Shown: positions 35,630 through 44,366 of the stretch, piece by piece
Layout: the number at the start of each line of letters is the position of its first letter
How positions within the stretch are numbered: the first letter of the stretch is position 1
Assembly: GCA_002189035.1 (NCBI GenBank)
Contig: NEEC01000020.1
Location: forward strand, 620,001-684,000
Length of the DNA: 64,000 nucleotides
Origin: Utricularia gibba
Taxonomy: Eukaryota; Streptophyta; Magnoliopsida; Lamiales; Lentibulariaceae
Reading direction: 5' to 3'
Notes under the pieces: generated by a model
Databases searched by the model: none
What the model was told of the DNA's origin: nothing
Seen by the model: the letters and a program-made list of their open reading frames with translations, nothing else
Position numbers and translations under genes: made by a program

Positions 35630-35762
35630 GTACTTGGCGAGATTGCAAACATAATACGGCTTGAATGGGGCTGTTATTGGGCTTTAATTGGGCCTATTAT
35701 TTCTTCTCGTACTTGGCGAGATTGCAAACACAATTGGGCTTGAATTGGGCCTGTTATTGGGC
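35630..35762. repeat. Tandem 69-bp duplication in a promoter
   Basis: Two copies beginning TTTCTTCTCGTACTTGGCGA at 35631 and 35700, each followed by GATTGCAAACA and by TTGGGCC/TGGGC motifs (site II-type elements used by TCP factors). It lies 165-300 bases upstream of the TMEM205-like ATG, so it duplicates likely promoter elements. Confidence 0.85.
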
Positions 35763-35927
35763 AGAAGATGAATAGTAATCAGCTTGCCTCGTTTTTCACG
35801 CTAGTTCAGGAGAAAGATCGCCTACCTATTTGGATGGTTTGTTCGCCGAGCTCTGGAAGTTTCTCTCCGAATTTGCGTAGTTTTTTGTTTGCTTGATTGC
35901 CTCCATCTGAGTTGACTGCGGGGAAAG

Positions 35928-36902
35928 ATGGGTTGGATGACGAGATTCGTGACGGCGGTTGCGTTTCTAGCGGTCGGAGTAATTTTCTCGCCGGAGACTT
36001 TTGGATCGAAGTCGGAGACTGAAAAGTCACCGGTGGTCGTTACTGTTCTGAAATTGGTTCATCTTTTGTGCTTCGCAACTGCCTGGGGTGCTGCTCTGTG
36101 GGTTACTTTTATCGGAGGGATCATCATGTTCAAGTAAGAAAGCTAACTCTAGCTGATTTTTCTTCCTGTTGTTGCACCTCCGTTACTTAAATTCCTGTTG
36201 TTGCACGTCATATCTACGTAAAGAGTTGGCTTACTTGGTTTCTTAATTGAAAAGTAGAGGGATATAGGAATAGGCATCGGGGAGATGTTTCTAGAGCTTG
36301 ATAGTTTTCATTCTATGGGTATTTGCGCTAAGCTGAGAGTTTGATACTCGGTTAAACAGAAACCTGCCAAGACATCAGTTTGGGAACTTGCAGAGCAAGA
36401 TGTTCCCTGCATACTTCTCCATGGTAGGCGTATGTTGTGCAGCCGCTGTTGGGGCTTTTGCCTACTTGCACCCGTGGAGAAGTTCCGGGGCTACAGAGAA
36501 GTACCAGCTTGGTTTCCTTGTTGCTGCCTTCGCCTTCAATCTGTCCAATCTAGTTGTCTTCACTCCCATGACCATCGAGGTTTGTTCACCATGTCCTAAA
36601 CTGATGGCGCTATTGATGAAATATTTGGAACTGGGATTATGGATGCCTGACTGTAAACCTGCTTCTGCATCTTTGATGTGGAGCAGATGATGAAGGAGAG
36701 GCACAAGGTAGAAAGGGAAGCCAACATCGGAGAAGAAGTGGGTTGGAGCAAGAACCAGCAGGAGGCGAAGAAGAATCCGAAGCTGGCTGCCATGAACAAG
36801 AAGTTTGGGATGATACACGGGCTGTCATCCCTTGCAAACATCTTCTCCTTCGGTAGCCTTGCCATCCATTCCTGGTATCTGGCCGGTAAAATCAACCTGT
36901 AG
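35928..36902 (+). CDS. TMEM205-like (DUF4149) membrane protein
   Basis: Three exons (35928-36133, 36360-36579, 36687-36902), phases consistent, 213 residues. An N-terminal hydrophobic segment (TAVAFLAVGVIFS) is followed by LKLVHLLCFATAWGAALWVT, NLPRHQFGNLQSKMFPAYFS, ending a helix then LGFLVAAFAFNLSNLVVFTP, and a C-terminal HGLSSLANIFSFGSLAIHSW helix. RHQFG..Q..MFPAYF and FGMIHG are typical of the TMEM205/DUF4149 family. In plants these proteins are often annotated as LEA-like or TMEM205-like; the biochemical role is not known. The insert MMKERHKVEREANIGEEVGW is charged and predicted to face the cytosol. The frame is intact. Confidence 0.88.
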
Positions 36903-37309
36903 CTCTGGTTCTGTGACATCACACTGGTCCTCTGTCTCTGTTGCATCAACAAGCTTTCCTTTAAAACCCTGTAAGCCATCCTCCATCTTCAATGGACTTT
37001 ATTTCTGGATGGTTTGGACAAAAAAATTGGTTAGAGATCCACCGAAGTGGAAAGCCTTAACCGATATGCTCGTTAAGAGAAGGCAAGAATGCCGTTCCCG
37101 TCCCTGTCGGGGGAGATGCCAACCATCTCTCCTTTCTACGAACACGACCAAGATATCTATATCCTGTGTATATAAACCCACGATAAATTTTTTCAAAAAC
37201 CGATGTGGGACAAATGGTGAGCACGTTACCCAAAAACGTGTCACGCATGCAAACAATCACCGCGACTTCAACATACCGAAAAAGTTAAGGCAGCCTCAAC
37301 GTTGTGGAG
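36903..37309. other. Spacer between TMEM205-like gene and next ORF
   Basis: Holds the 3' UTR of the upstream gene and the leader of the next. Short frames here are overlaps without protein features. Confidence 0.45.
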
Positions 37310-37828
37310 ATGATGCGTTGGGGGTCAGTCGCAGTGGTTCATCGGAGTTCAAGTAGGCGGTGCCGGGCACGGTGGCTCGGAAGTGGCAACACCGATGGTG
37401 GTAGTGGTGATTTGGCGGATCGCGCCGTTGAAAATGAGGTGCACGCTTCCGGGGTTCAGAAAAATCGCGAAGAGGCCCGTGAACGGGCGATGACCGGGAA
37501 TATCAACGGGTTCACCTGCGGAGCCGTCGACAGCGGAGGTGAAATTGACCGAGAAGAACAGCGGGAGGATGATGTGGAGTACTTCAAACACCGCAAAGCG
37601 TCGCCGTTGTCGGAGTTAGAGTTCGAGGACACGAGAAAGCCGATAACTAGGGCGACGGACACCGCAATTAAAGAAACGGATGCGACGGGATGGCTTCCGG
37701 AGCAATTGGACACCGCGGAGGAGTCCCTGCGGCGGGCGTCAGAGTTATTCCGGAAGAATGCGGAGAGAGGCGACCCGGAATCGCCACACGGTAGAGTTCT
37801 CCGGCAGCTTCGCGGCGAGGATTGGTAA
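37310..37828 (+). CDS. Plant-specific protein of unknown function
   Basis: Single-exon frame of 172 residues from ATG at 37310 (MMRWGSVAVVHRSSSRR), stop at 37828. The N-terminal third is basic, the middle acidic (EIDREEQREDDVEYF), and the C-terminal half looks conserved and structured: PLSELEFEDTRKPITRATDT, WLPEQLDTAEESLRRASELF, GDPESPHGRVLRQLRGEDW. No signal peptide or membrane segment. I have the impression that this C-terminal pattern occurs in uncharacterised plant proteins but cannot name the family. The open frame through GC-rich sequence, beside AT-rich flanks, supports real coding. Confidence 0.6.
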   Translation: MMRWGSVAVVHRSSSRRCRARWLGSGNTDGGSGDLADRAVENEVHASGVQKNREEARERAMTGNINGFTCGAVDSGGEIDREEQREDDVEYFKHRKASPLSELEFEDTRKPITRATDTAIKETDATGWLPEQLDTAEESLRRASELFRKNAERGDPESPHGRVLRQLRGEDW

Positions 37829-38517
37829 CCGCCTCCGTGTAGACGAAATCAGAAAATAAATTACTACTGCTAACGACCCCATGAACATGAAAATATTGCT
37901 AATTAAAAATTTTAGAAAAATTATATTAAAACTCAAATAAAATAAATTGAATTTATTTCGAATTCTATTGAAATTTCACGTTAATGGTCAATTTTTCATT
38001 GAAGGCCCATATGGTCAAATAAACGGACCGGATTCCTCATCCCAGAAGTCCGGCCCGAGAAACGCGGCGATGACTGGAATCGGCGCGGCGCCGATGTGAA
38101 ACAAGGTAATCGAAGTTGGGATTCTCACTGCTGAAATCCATCGGTCCTGTAGTTTCATTCGGCGTTGCCTTCAAGTTTCAGCGCACAATCTCTTGATCCG
38201 AAGCCCCAGATTCAGGCTGCGAGAAACGCTTTCCAGTTTTCCTCGCAGCCGGAGAATCTACTACGTTTCTAGTGTAATTCCTCGGAACTCTAACTAATCT
38301 CGCCGCCGTCTGGGAGCGGGATCGAATATAGGTTTTTCTAGATCCATTTCTTGTTATTTTTCGAAATGTTCTGCCTTGCTTTTCGATACGTATCAAGCGG
38401 AGAAATGCGTGATTTCATGGGATTGAATCGAGTGCATTTTCTGATTTCCGTGATGATTTGAAAGAAATTGGGGTACTGATGCTGCTTTTCTGGTTGATCC
38501 GTATGTGTTCAGGTCAG
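37829..38517. other. Intergenic; leader region of the GONST3-like gene
   Basis: AT-rich to about 38000, then GC-richer. The GONST3-like 5' leader probably contains an intron ending TGTTCAG at about 38512, immediately before the start codon. No separate gene seen. Confidence 0.45.
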
Positions 38518-39651
38518 ATGTCAAATGATGCAGAGAAACCCAGTGACGGAAACTCCAATGAAGTTCAGTCAGATGCCGCTTCTACTTCTGCTGCTGCTGA
38601 ACTTCCGAAATCCTGGTACAGCGGCTTGCTCCAACAAGCTTCGGTTTATGGGATTGCAGCTGGATACTGCATCTCTGGTTCCTTGCTTTCAATCATCAAC
38701 AAATGGGCTGTGATGAAGTTTCCATACCCTGGAGCTTTAACCGCGTTGCAGTATCTCACCAGTGCTCTCGGTGTTCTAGTCTGTGGATGGCTCCGAGTGA
38801 TAGAGCACGACAAGCTCGATCTCCTTACCATGTGGAGGTTCTTGCCTGCTGCAGTGATATTCTACCTGTCTCTTTTTACCAACAGCGAGCTCCTGCTTCA
38901 TGCAAATGTGGACACTTTCATCGTTTTCCGGTCAGCCGTTCCAATGTTTGTTGCCATCGGAGAATCCATCTTCCTACACCAGCCTTGGCCTGCAGTCAAG
39001 ACATGGCTTTCACTGGGAACCATATTTGCTGGTAGCGTGCTCTATGTCTTAACTGACTATCAGTTCACTTTAACTGCTTACACCTGGGCTTTGGCATACT
39101 TGGTGAGCATGTCCATCGATTTCGTTTACATAAAGCATGTGGTGATGACTATTGGGTTGAACACATGGGGGCTGGTGCTGTACAACAATCTTGAGGCTTT
39201 GCTGCTGTTTCCATTGGAATTGCTTGTGATGGGTGAACTGAAGAAGATAGAGCATGAGATCTCTGATGAGTCTGACTGGTACTCGTTCTCCGTCGTCCTG
39301 CCGGTTGGTCTCTCCTGCCTGTTTGGTCTAGCTATCTCCTTCTTTGGATTCTCCTGCCGCAGAGCTATATCTGCCACCGGATTCACCGTCCTCGGTATAG
39401 TGAACAAGTTGCTGACGGTTGTGATCAATCTTGTCATCTGGGACAAACATGCAACCTTCATCGGAACTGTAGGACTCCTGATCTGTATGGGAGGTGGGAT
39501 CTTGTATCAGCAATCAGTGAACAAGAAAAGCAAGACCACGGATACCCAAAACGACACCGGTGAGGAGCAACAGAAGCTGCTTGAATTGGAAAAAGTCACA
39601 GTTACCAGTAACCAGCAATCCTTGGAACAAGTAGAAGATGCAAAACCGTAG
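38518..39651 (+). CDS. GONST3: Golgi nucleotide-sugar transporter, GONST3/GGLT1-like
   Basis: Single-exon coding region of 377 residues. I place the start at 38518 because the sequence then begins MSNDAEKPSDG, matching the Arabidopsis GONST3 N-terminus (MSNDVENP). The longer in-frame start at 38458 would lie in a probable 5'-UTR intron. About ten membrane helices: ASVYGIAAGYCISGSLLSII, KFPYPGALTALQYLTSALGV, FLPAAVIFYLSLFTNSELLL, NVDTFIVFRSAVPMFVAIGE, and GLAISFFGFSCRRAISATGF. The GLN/GXL-type signature region near SATGFTVLGIVNKLLTVVIN is intact. Arabidopsis GONST3 was reported as a Golgi GDP-L-galactose transporter (GGLT1) needed for rhamnogalacturonan-II; substrate here is inferred from that. 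The C-terminal tail is acidic and cytosolic. Confidence 0.93.
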   Translation: MSNDAEKPSDGNSNEVQSDAASTSAAAELPKSWYSGLLQQASVYGIAAGYCISGSLLSIINKWAVMKFPYPGALTALQYLTSALGVLVCGWLRVIEHDKLDLLTMWRFLPAAVIFYLSLFTNSELLLHANVDTFIVFRSAVPMFVAIGESIFLHQPWPAVKTWLSLGTIFAGSVLYVLTDYQFTLTAYTWALAYLVSMSIDFVYIKHVVMTIGLNTWGLVLYNNLEALLLFPLELLVMGELKKIEHEISDESDWYSFSVVLPVGLSCLFGLAISFFGFSCRRAISATGFTVLGIVNKLLTVVINLVIWDKHATFIGTVGLLICMGGGILYQQSVNKKSKTTDTQNDTGEEQQKLLELEKVTVTSNQQSLEQVEDAKP

Positions 39652-40127
39652 GATTATTGCAAGGTTTCCCAGAGTCTATTATCATTGGTTTGTTCTCGTT
39701 CTTTGCTTAAGTATGGTGACAGTTCTTGCCCAGTTCCAGCAGACAGGCCGTCTCCCTAAGGATGAGGAAAAAAATACCGATTAACCAGGTTCGGTTTCTA
39801 TGTCCCCATTTGAAGATGCTCAAGAGTCTGAGGCCCTCTGCTTCCCCATCCCATCTTCTCGTTTCTCAGAATCATCGCCACCATTCATGGATTCAGAAGC
39901 GGAGTCTGTGCATCCTTGAATTCTTGATTCCCACCACCATCACCATTGTCATAATCTCTCAGATTCTGAAACAGAGCCCTGTGTTGCAGGTAACTTTGTT
40001 TTTTGAAGCTTCCCACTGCCACCCTCATGATCTTTATCAGGAACCCAGAAACAAGAAAAGCAGAATTGACATGTTCTTGAAACAGAATCTAAAGGAGCTC
40101 ACGTTCTAAGAACAGCTACCGGCGTCA
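39652..40127. other. 3' region of GONST3-like gene
   Basis: Probably 3' UTR. A plus-strand frame near 39800 looks protein-like (MSPFEDAQESEALC..) but stops after 39 codons. The same frame continues past that stop (SDSETEPCVAG), so a small decayed or uncertain gene cannot be excluded. Confidence 0.35.
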
Positions 40128-40688
40128 TCAGTGACGCCGCCAGCTTGCGGCGGATCTTTCTTTCAATCTACTGAATCCTTGTTGCGGCGTTTGCAGAGCA
40201 CCCCCGCCCTCAAAATGCTCACGATACTTGCTCCCCAGAACCACCATCTTGCAGTCCCCGCACCAGTACCCTGTATCGTCGTCTTCATCGTGATTATCGC
40301 CGCCATCGTCCCAAGCGCGTTCCCCTTTAGAAGTCGACCCGTGTTCGTATGTAGTAGTCGATTCAGGCAACCCGGTGACTCTCTCTTCCTCTGCCCGCTC
40401 CCTTTCGCGTCTGTTGGACACTTCTTCGTGTGCCCGGTTTGCCAATTCGAAAAAAGTCCAGGTCGCTTCTTCGGCATCAGAATCCACCGAAGGTGGAGAA
40501 CAAGGCTCCGATTCTGGGATTCCGGCCGGCGGAGAATCCGAGCAGTTAACCGGATCTTCGTCGTCTTCCCCATCCCGATTTCCGGTTCCACCTTCCTTGG
40601 TGGACATTCTTAGTTTTTCATACTCAGACAGTGTGAATTCAGGACAAGGAAATGTAGGTTTCGCCGTCAGTGGCTGATCGGAGAACAT
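40128..40688 (-). CDS. Hypothetical acidic protein
   Basis: Single-exon frame of 186 residues from ATG at 40688 (MFSDQPLTAKPTFPCPEF) to a stop at 40128. The middle is strongly acidic and Ser/Pro-rich (SPPAGIPESEPCSPPSVDSD), then comes a Glu/Arg-rich helix (RRERERAEEERV) and an Asp-rich run. Near the C-terminus is a CGDC..H segment (YWCGDCKMVVLGSKYREHF) that could be a small metal-binding motif. No signal peptide or membrane segment. I do not recognise the family. The opposite strand is also open over most of this length, so coding strand is not certain, but the minus frame has the more protein-like composition. Confidence 0.5.
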   Translation of the reverse strand: MFSDQPLTAKPTFPCPEFTLSEYEKLRMSTKEGGTGNRDGEDDEDPVNCSDSPPAGIPESEPCSPPSVDSDAEEATWTFFELANRAHEEVSNRRERERAEEERVTGLPESTTTYEHGSTSKGERAWDDGGDNHDEDDDTGYWCGDCKMVVLGSKYREHFEGGGALQTPQQGFSRLKERSAASWRRH

Positions 40689-41304
40689 CAACTTCTCCGG
40701 TAGTTGGGGAGGACTCCCAAGCGGTTATCGAAACCGTGAGTTCGTTAACTGGTACGTAGTTTCAACTTCCCCAAAATGCCCTTTAGTGTTGCTATTGTGT
40801 TGGGTGTTTTTGATAATTTCACATATACGGATTTTTATTATTAAAAAACTTAAATAAATTAAATCATTTTTCACGCTGTACGAAGGGCACCTGTGTTAGT
40901 TCGGGTAAAAGTATTCCTTTTAGCACCAGGGTGATCATCTTCATCAGAAGTTTCGTGGAAAAGTTTTGAATTTTGAATTTGCATTTTTTTTCTTCCGGAG
41001 TTCAGGGTATGGGGGCCATCAAAACTCCCTCTGATGCTTCAGTTCTTCTCCCTTCACCTGTTCTGCGGATTTGGTCATATGATTTGCCTCTATCTGATTT
41101 CTAGTTGTTTTGTAATTTCGGAGAAGGGTAATCAATGTGTTTCGATTTCCCTGAAGTGTCTTCTAAAAGCCTTGCTTTGAAATTTGTTCAGTTATCGTGC
41201 AATTTGTTGTTGATGCCCAGTGAGGATTTGGAGATTTGGGAATTCTCAGTTGGGGTAGATTTTGCAACATTCTTTGAAAAGGAAGAGAATTTTTGCAGGC
41301 GCAG
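40689..41304. other. Divergent promoter region
   Basis: Lies between the hypothetical minus-strand gene and the plus-strand asparaginase-type gene, so it should hold both promoters. A possible 5'-UTR intron ends TTTTTGCAG at about 41299. A plus-strand frame at 41135-41320 overlaps the leader and shows no domain. Confidence 0.45.
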
Positions 41305-43105
41305 ATGTCTGCACGGCTGAGGCTCCTTCAGTTCTCTCTTCTAGCAGCTCTGTTTTCTTCCCGGGTATGCGCCTTTTAATTCTTCATCCCTTTCCAGTGT
41401 TTTGACCGTACATTGATCGCGCCAAGGTTTAGGTTTGGGAATTCAAATACGATCCGATGTTTCTGGGGATGGATGAAAATTGGGTTTTTCATCTGTGGGT
41501 AACTGAATCGCCATAGAAAGTTGAAGAACCCCCCATTCCATTATATCTCTGTTCATACACGTATTTATCAAGTGTTTTCGTTTGAGAAGGCGTTGGGTGA
41601 TGACAGTAGTCCTGCTGTGAAATTCCCGGTTGTGGTGAGCACTTGGCCGTTCTTGGAAGCTGTTAGAGTAGCCTGGAAGGCTGTTGATGCCGGGCTTTCA
41701 GCCGTGGATGCTGTTGAAGCCGGATGCTCTGCCTGCGAGGAGCTCCGGTGTGATGGCACAGGTTGTGCATAATAACCCCTTCTGTTTCATGCCATTTTCT
41801 CTTTTATCAGATTCCTAATACCTGAATTTGAAGCTTTACATTGTGCTACCACACTGCCGAGACTGCATTTCAATCATCGAATCATTCCGATATTGTGCTC
41901 TCATACACATATGAATCTATGCAGTTGGTCCTGGAGGCAGCCCTGATGAAAACGGAGAGACAACAATTGATGCTATGATCATGAATGGGGTATGCATCAA
42001 CGCTCACTGCACCCTGTGCAATGCCTTTGCCGTTTTCCATAGTTTTCCCGAGCAGAGCAAGCTCGCTGCAGTGGCATCGAATCCGGAACTCGTTTTGAAT
42101 CTTGGTGTGCTTGTAGGTGACCATGGAGGCCGGGGCTGTGGCTGCAATGAGGTATGTGAGCAACGGGATTCGAGCTGCGAGACTGGTGATGGAGCATACA
42201 GAACATACCATGCTTGTAGGGGAACAAGCGTCTGTCTTTGCCATCTCCATGGGACTTGCAGGCCCCAAGAACCTTAGCTCAGATGAATCCATCGAGAAGT
42301 GGCTGAATTGGAAGCAGAGCAAGTGCCAACCAAATTTCAGGAAAAACGTCGTGCCTATCCACAATTGCGGTCCTTACCACCTGAGGCCGGTCTTGGAATT
42401 TGAAGAGGAGACATGCTTGGGAGCCAGAATATCTGCTCAGTTCAATCACCATAACCATGATACCATATCCATGGCTGTGTTTGACAGAGTAAGTTACTTT
42501 TCTCGGCCAAGTTCATCTCCCAGGTTCGATGAAATTCACTTCTTCTCAGGCAGGGAATGTAGCTGTTGGCACCTCAACCAATGGAGCAACTTTCAAGGTT
42601 CCCGGCAGGTCATCCAGGATACTAAACACAGCTCTCTGCAAAAGCCAAAGGAGTACCCTTGATCTCTCTGCTGCTTACTCTGCAACTTCACCTTCTTCTT
42701 TCAGAGTTGGCGATGGACCTGTAGTTGGATCTTCAGCATATGCTGATTCCGAAGTCGGCGCCTGCGGAGCAACCGGAGACGGCGACACAATGATGCGCTT
42801 CCTTCCTTGGTACTCAATCCAACTCCGGCTCCATCCACTCACAAACTGCCTATGCTTCAACTCTCTCCGTTTCCTGCAGCTACCAGGTAGTGGAAAGCAT
42901 GAGGCTGGGCATGGAACCGAAGGCGGCTGCAGAGGATGCTATCGCGAGAATCGCGAGGAAATTCCCGGACTTCGTCGGAGCAGTTTTCGCCATCAACAAG
43001 AAGGGTGTCCATGCCGGTGCCTGCCATGGCTGGACCTTCGAGTACTCGGTGAGGACTCCTGATATGGATGATGTGCAGGTCTTCCGCGTCATCCCTGAAC
43101 GGTAA
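41305..43105 (+). CDS. Isoaspartyl peptidase/L-asparaginase-type Ntn hydrolase (AGA-like), secretory
   Basis: Threonine-type N-terminal nucleophile hydrolase acting on beta-aspartyl or N4-GlcNAc-asparagine bonds. Seven exons: 41305-41364, 41590-41761, 41925-41989, 42117-42488, 42550-42608, 42705-42809, 42880-43105; phases consistent, 352 residues. Exon 1 encodes a signal peptide ([20 protein letters not shown]). Core motifs: [60 protein letters not shown], and [13 protein letters not shown], where self-cleavage before Thr would create the catalytic N-terminus. Downstream are [25 protein letters not shown] and [20 protein letters not shown]. This matches Arabidopsis At5g61540 (probable isoaspartyl peptidase/L-asparaginase 3). 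The signal peptide suggests vacuole or apoplast. Confidence 0.93.
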
Positions 43106-44123
43106 GCTTGCTCCCTCCTTGAAAGTACGTGGGTTGTGAATTGTGATTCTTCCCGCGTCATGGTACTTATAAGAATAAATCAATTCATAATTGATTTTAA
43201 CATAATTTAAAATTCTAATAGAATGAGAACTAATAGATGTATAGACCGAAATCATAATTTATATTAAAAAATAGAAATTAATTCATCAATTTGTTAAACA
43301 TTACAATCTTTTGACATAATTTCCTCAATTTCTTATATAAAATTAATTATTTGAATTTAATATTTTAAAATTTTTAATTTTTTATAAAATTATTGAATCA
43401 AAGTGAAAAAAAATTATGCATCCAAATTAAAAATATTTCATCTCAGGTTCAATCATTCCCAAGTTTCGAAATGCTTGTTTATAGCCCAAACAAACAATTT
43501 TCAATACCAAAGTCACTCGCATCCAAACCCACAAAATTCATTTTTCTGATTTTCAATACAATCACCAATCGTTTTTCTTCTAAAGCTCACGATTTTGTAA
43601 GAGTAAAATTATTTTTTTGTACATTTTAGATACAATAATTTTTCATTAATTAATATAAGTTTTGTTTGACCAAATATTTAACTTTATTAAATCATATTTT
43701 AATTGTTGTTCTCGAGTATATTATATGTTCCATTTTTTTCTTTTTGTAATCAATCCTATGAACCAAGTGATCGCTAAGGTTCCACAGATAGATCGATAGA
43801 TGCCCCCAACTCCCTTTCTTAGGAATGGATACCAAAGGAGATAGATAATAGATACCTTTCTTAGGAGCAAGGAGAACCAAAGGGATCGCTTTTTCACTTT
43901 CTTCCCTTTCCCTTTTCCTTGAGGTTGATTCTCCCTGCGATTTTCGAAATAAAATATTCTCAATATTTATTCAAAATTTATATTTTTGGATCCAATCTAA
44001 AATCCGAAATTTTCCAGAATTCTATAAACATGAAGATATGCAGAAAGGGGCAGCAGAGATGATCGATCAGGATGGACAGACCTTGTAATGGCTGTCCTTA
44101 CCATTTCTTTCTCAGTTTGGGAT
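43106..44123. other. Intergenic, AT-rich
   Basis: 3' UTR of the asparaginase-type gene, then AT-rich sequence without exons. From about 44040 the sequence becomes GC-richer, leading into the MIR166-like hairpin. Confidence 0.5.
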
Positions 44124-44204
44124 CTGCTGCGGGAGCGTTGTCCGGCCCGAAACCTCATGCCCGCGCGAGGGTGGTTCCGGACCAGGCTTCGTTCCCCTCA
44201 GCAG
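44124..44204 (+). ncRNA. MIR166: MIR166-like microRNA precursor hairpin (diverged)
   Basis: The 3' arm at 44177-44197 matches miR166 at 19 of 21 positions (core GGACCAGGCTTC, end TTCCCC); it differs at position 1 (C for U) and position 15 (G for A). The 5' arm at about 44132-44152 matches the conserved miR166* (GGAGCGTTGTCCGGCCCGAA, against GGAATGTTGTCTGGCTCGAG). The arms pair through CTGCTG/CAGCAG at the base and most of the duplex, with a short loop near 44153-44171. miR166 normally targets class III HD-ZIP mRNAs. The hairpin sits in the 3' flank of the convergent SRA-SET gene. The changes could mark a decaying paralogue or a real variant. Confidence 0.75.
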
Positions 44205-44366
44205 GTATAGTAATCAGAGGGCATGTTAAAGGAGAAGTCTCATTCAAATTTGAAGTACTACCAGCACCATGAATCATAGGAGCAAAACCATCATGGTAAC
44301 CGTTCTAGTCCTGTACTGGTAACAGATGAACATGCAGCAACAAGTAGTGTGTGTGATCGGGAGTGA

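Noticed and set aside
38458-38517. Upstream in-frame Met of the GONST3-like ORF as a signal peptide start
   Set aside because: The stretch ends in a good splice acceptor (TGTTCAG) and homologues begin at MSND, so it is more likely 5'-UTR intron.
1389-39651. A boron/rhamnogalacturonan-II gene cluster (BOR and GONST3/GGLT1 in one window)
   Set aside because: Both relate to borate-crosslinked pectin, but they lie 35 kb apart among unrelated genes; coincidence is the simpler explanation.
40131-40613. 160-codon plus-strand ORF opposite the hypothetical protein
   Set aside because: Cys/Arg/Phe-rich composition typical of the antisense of an acidic coding region.
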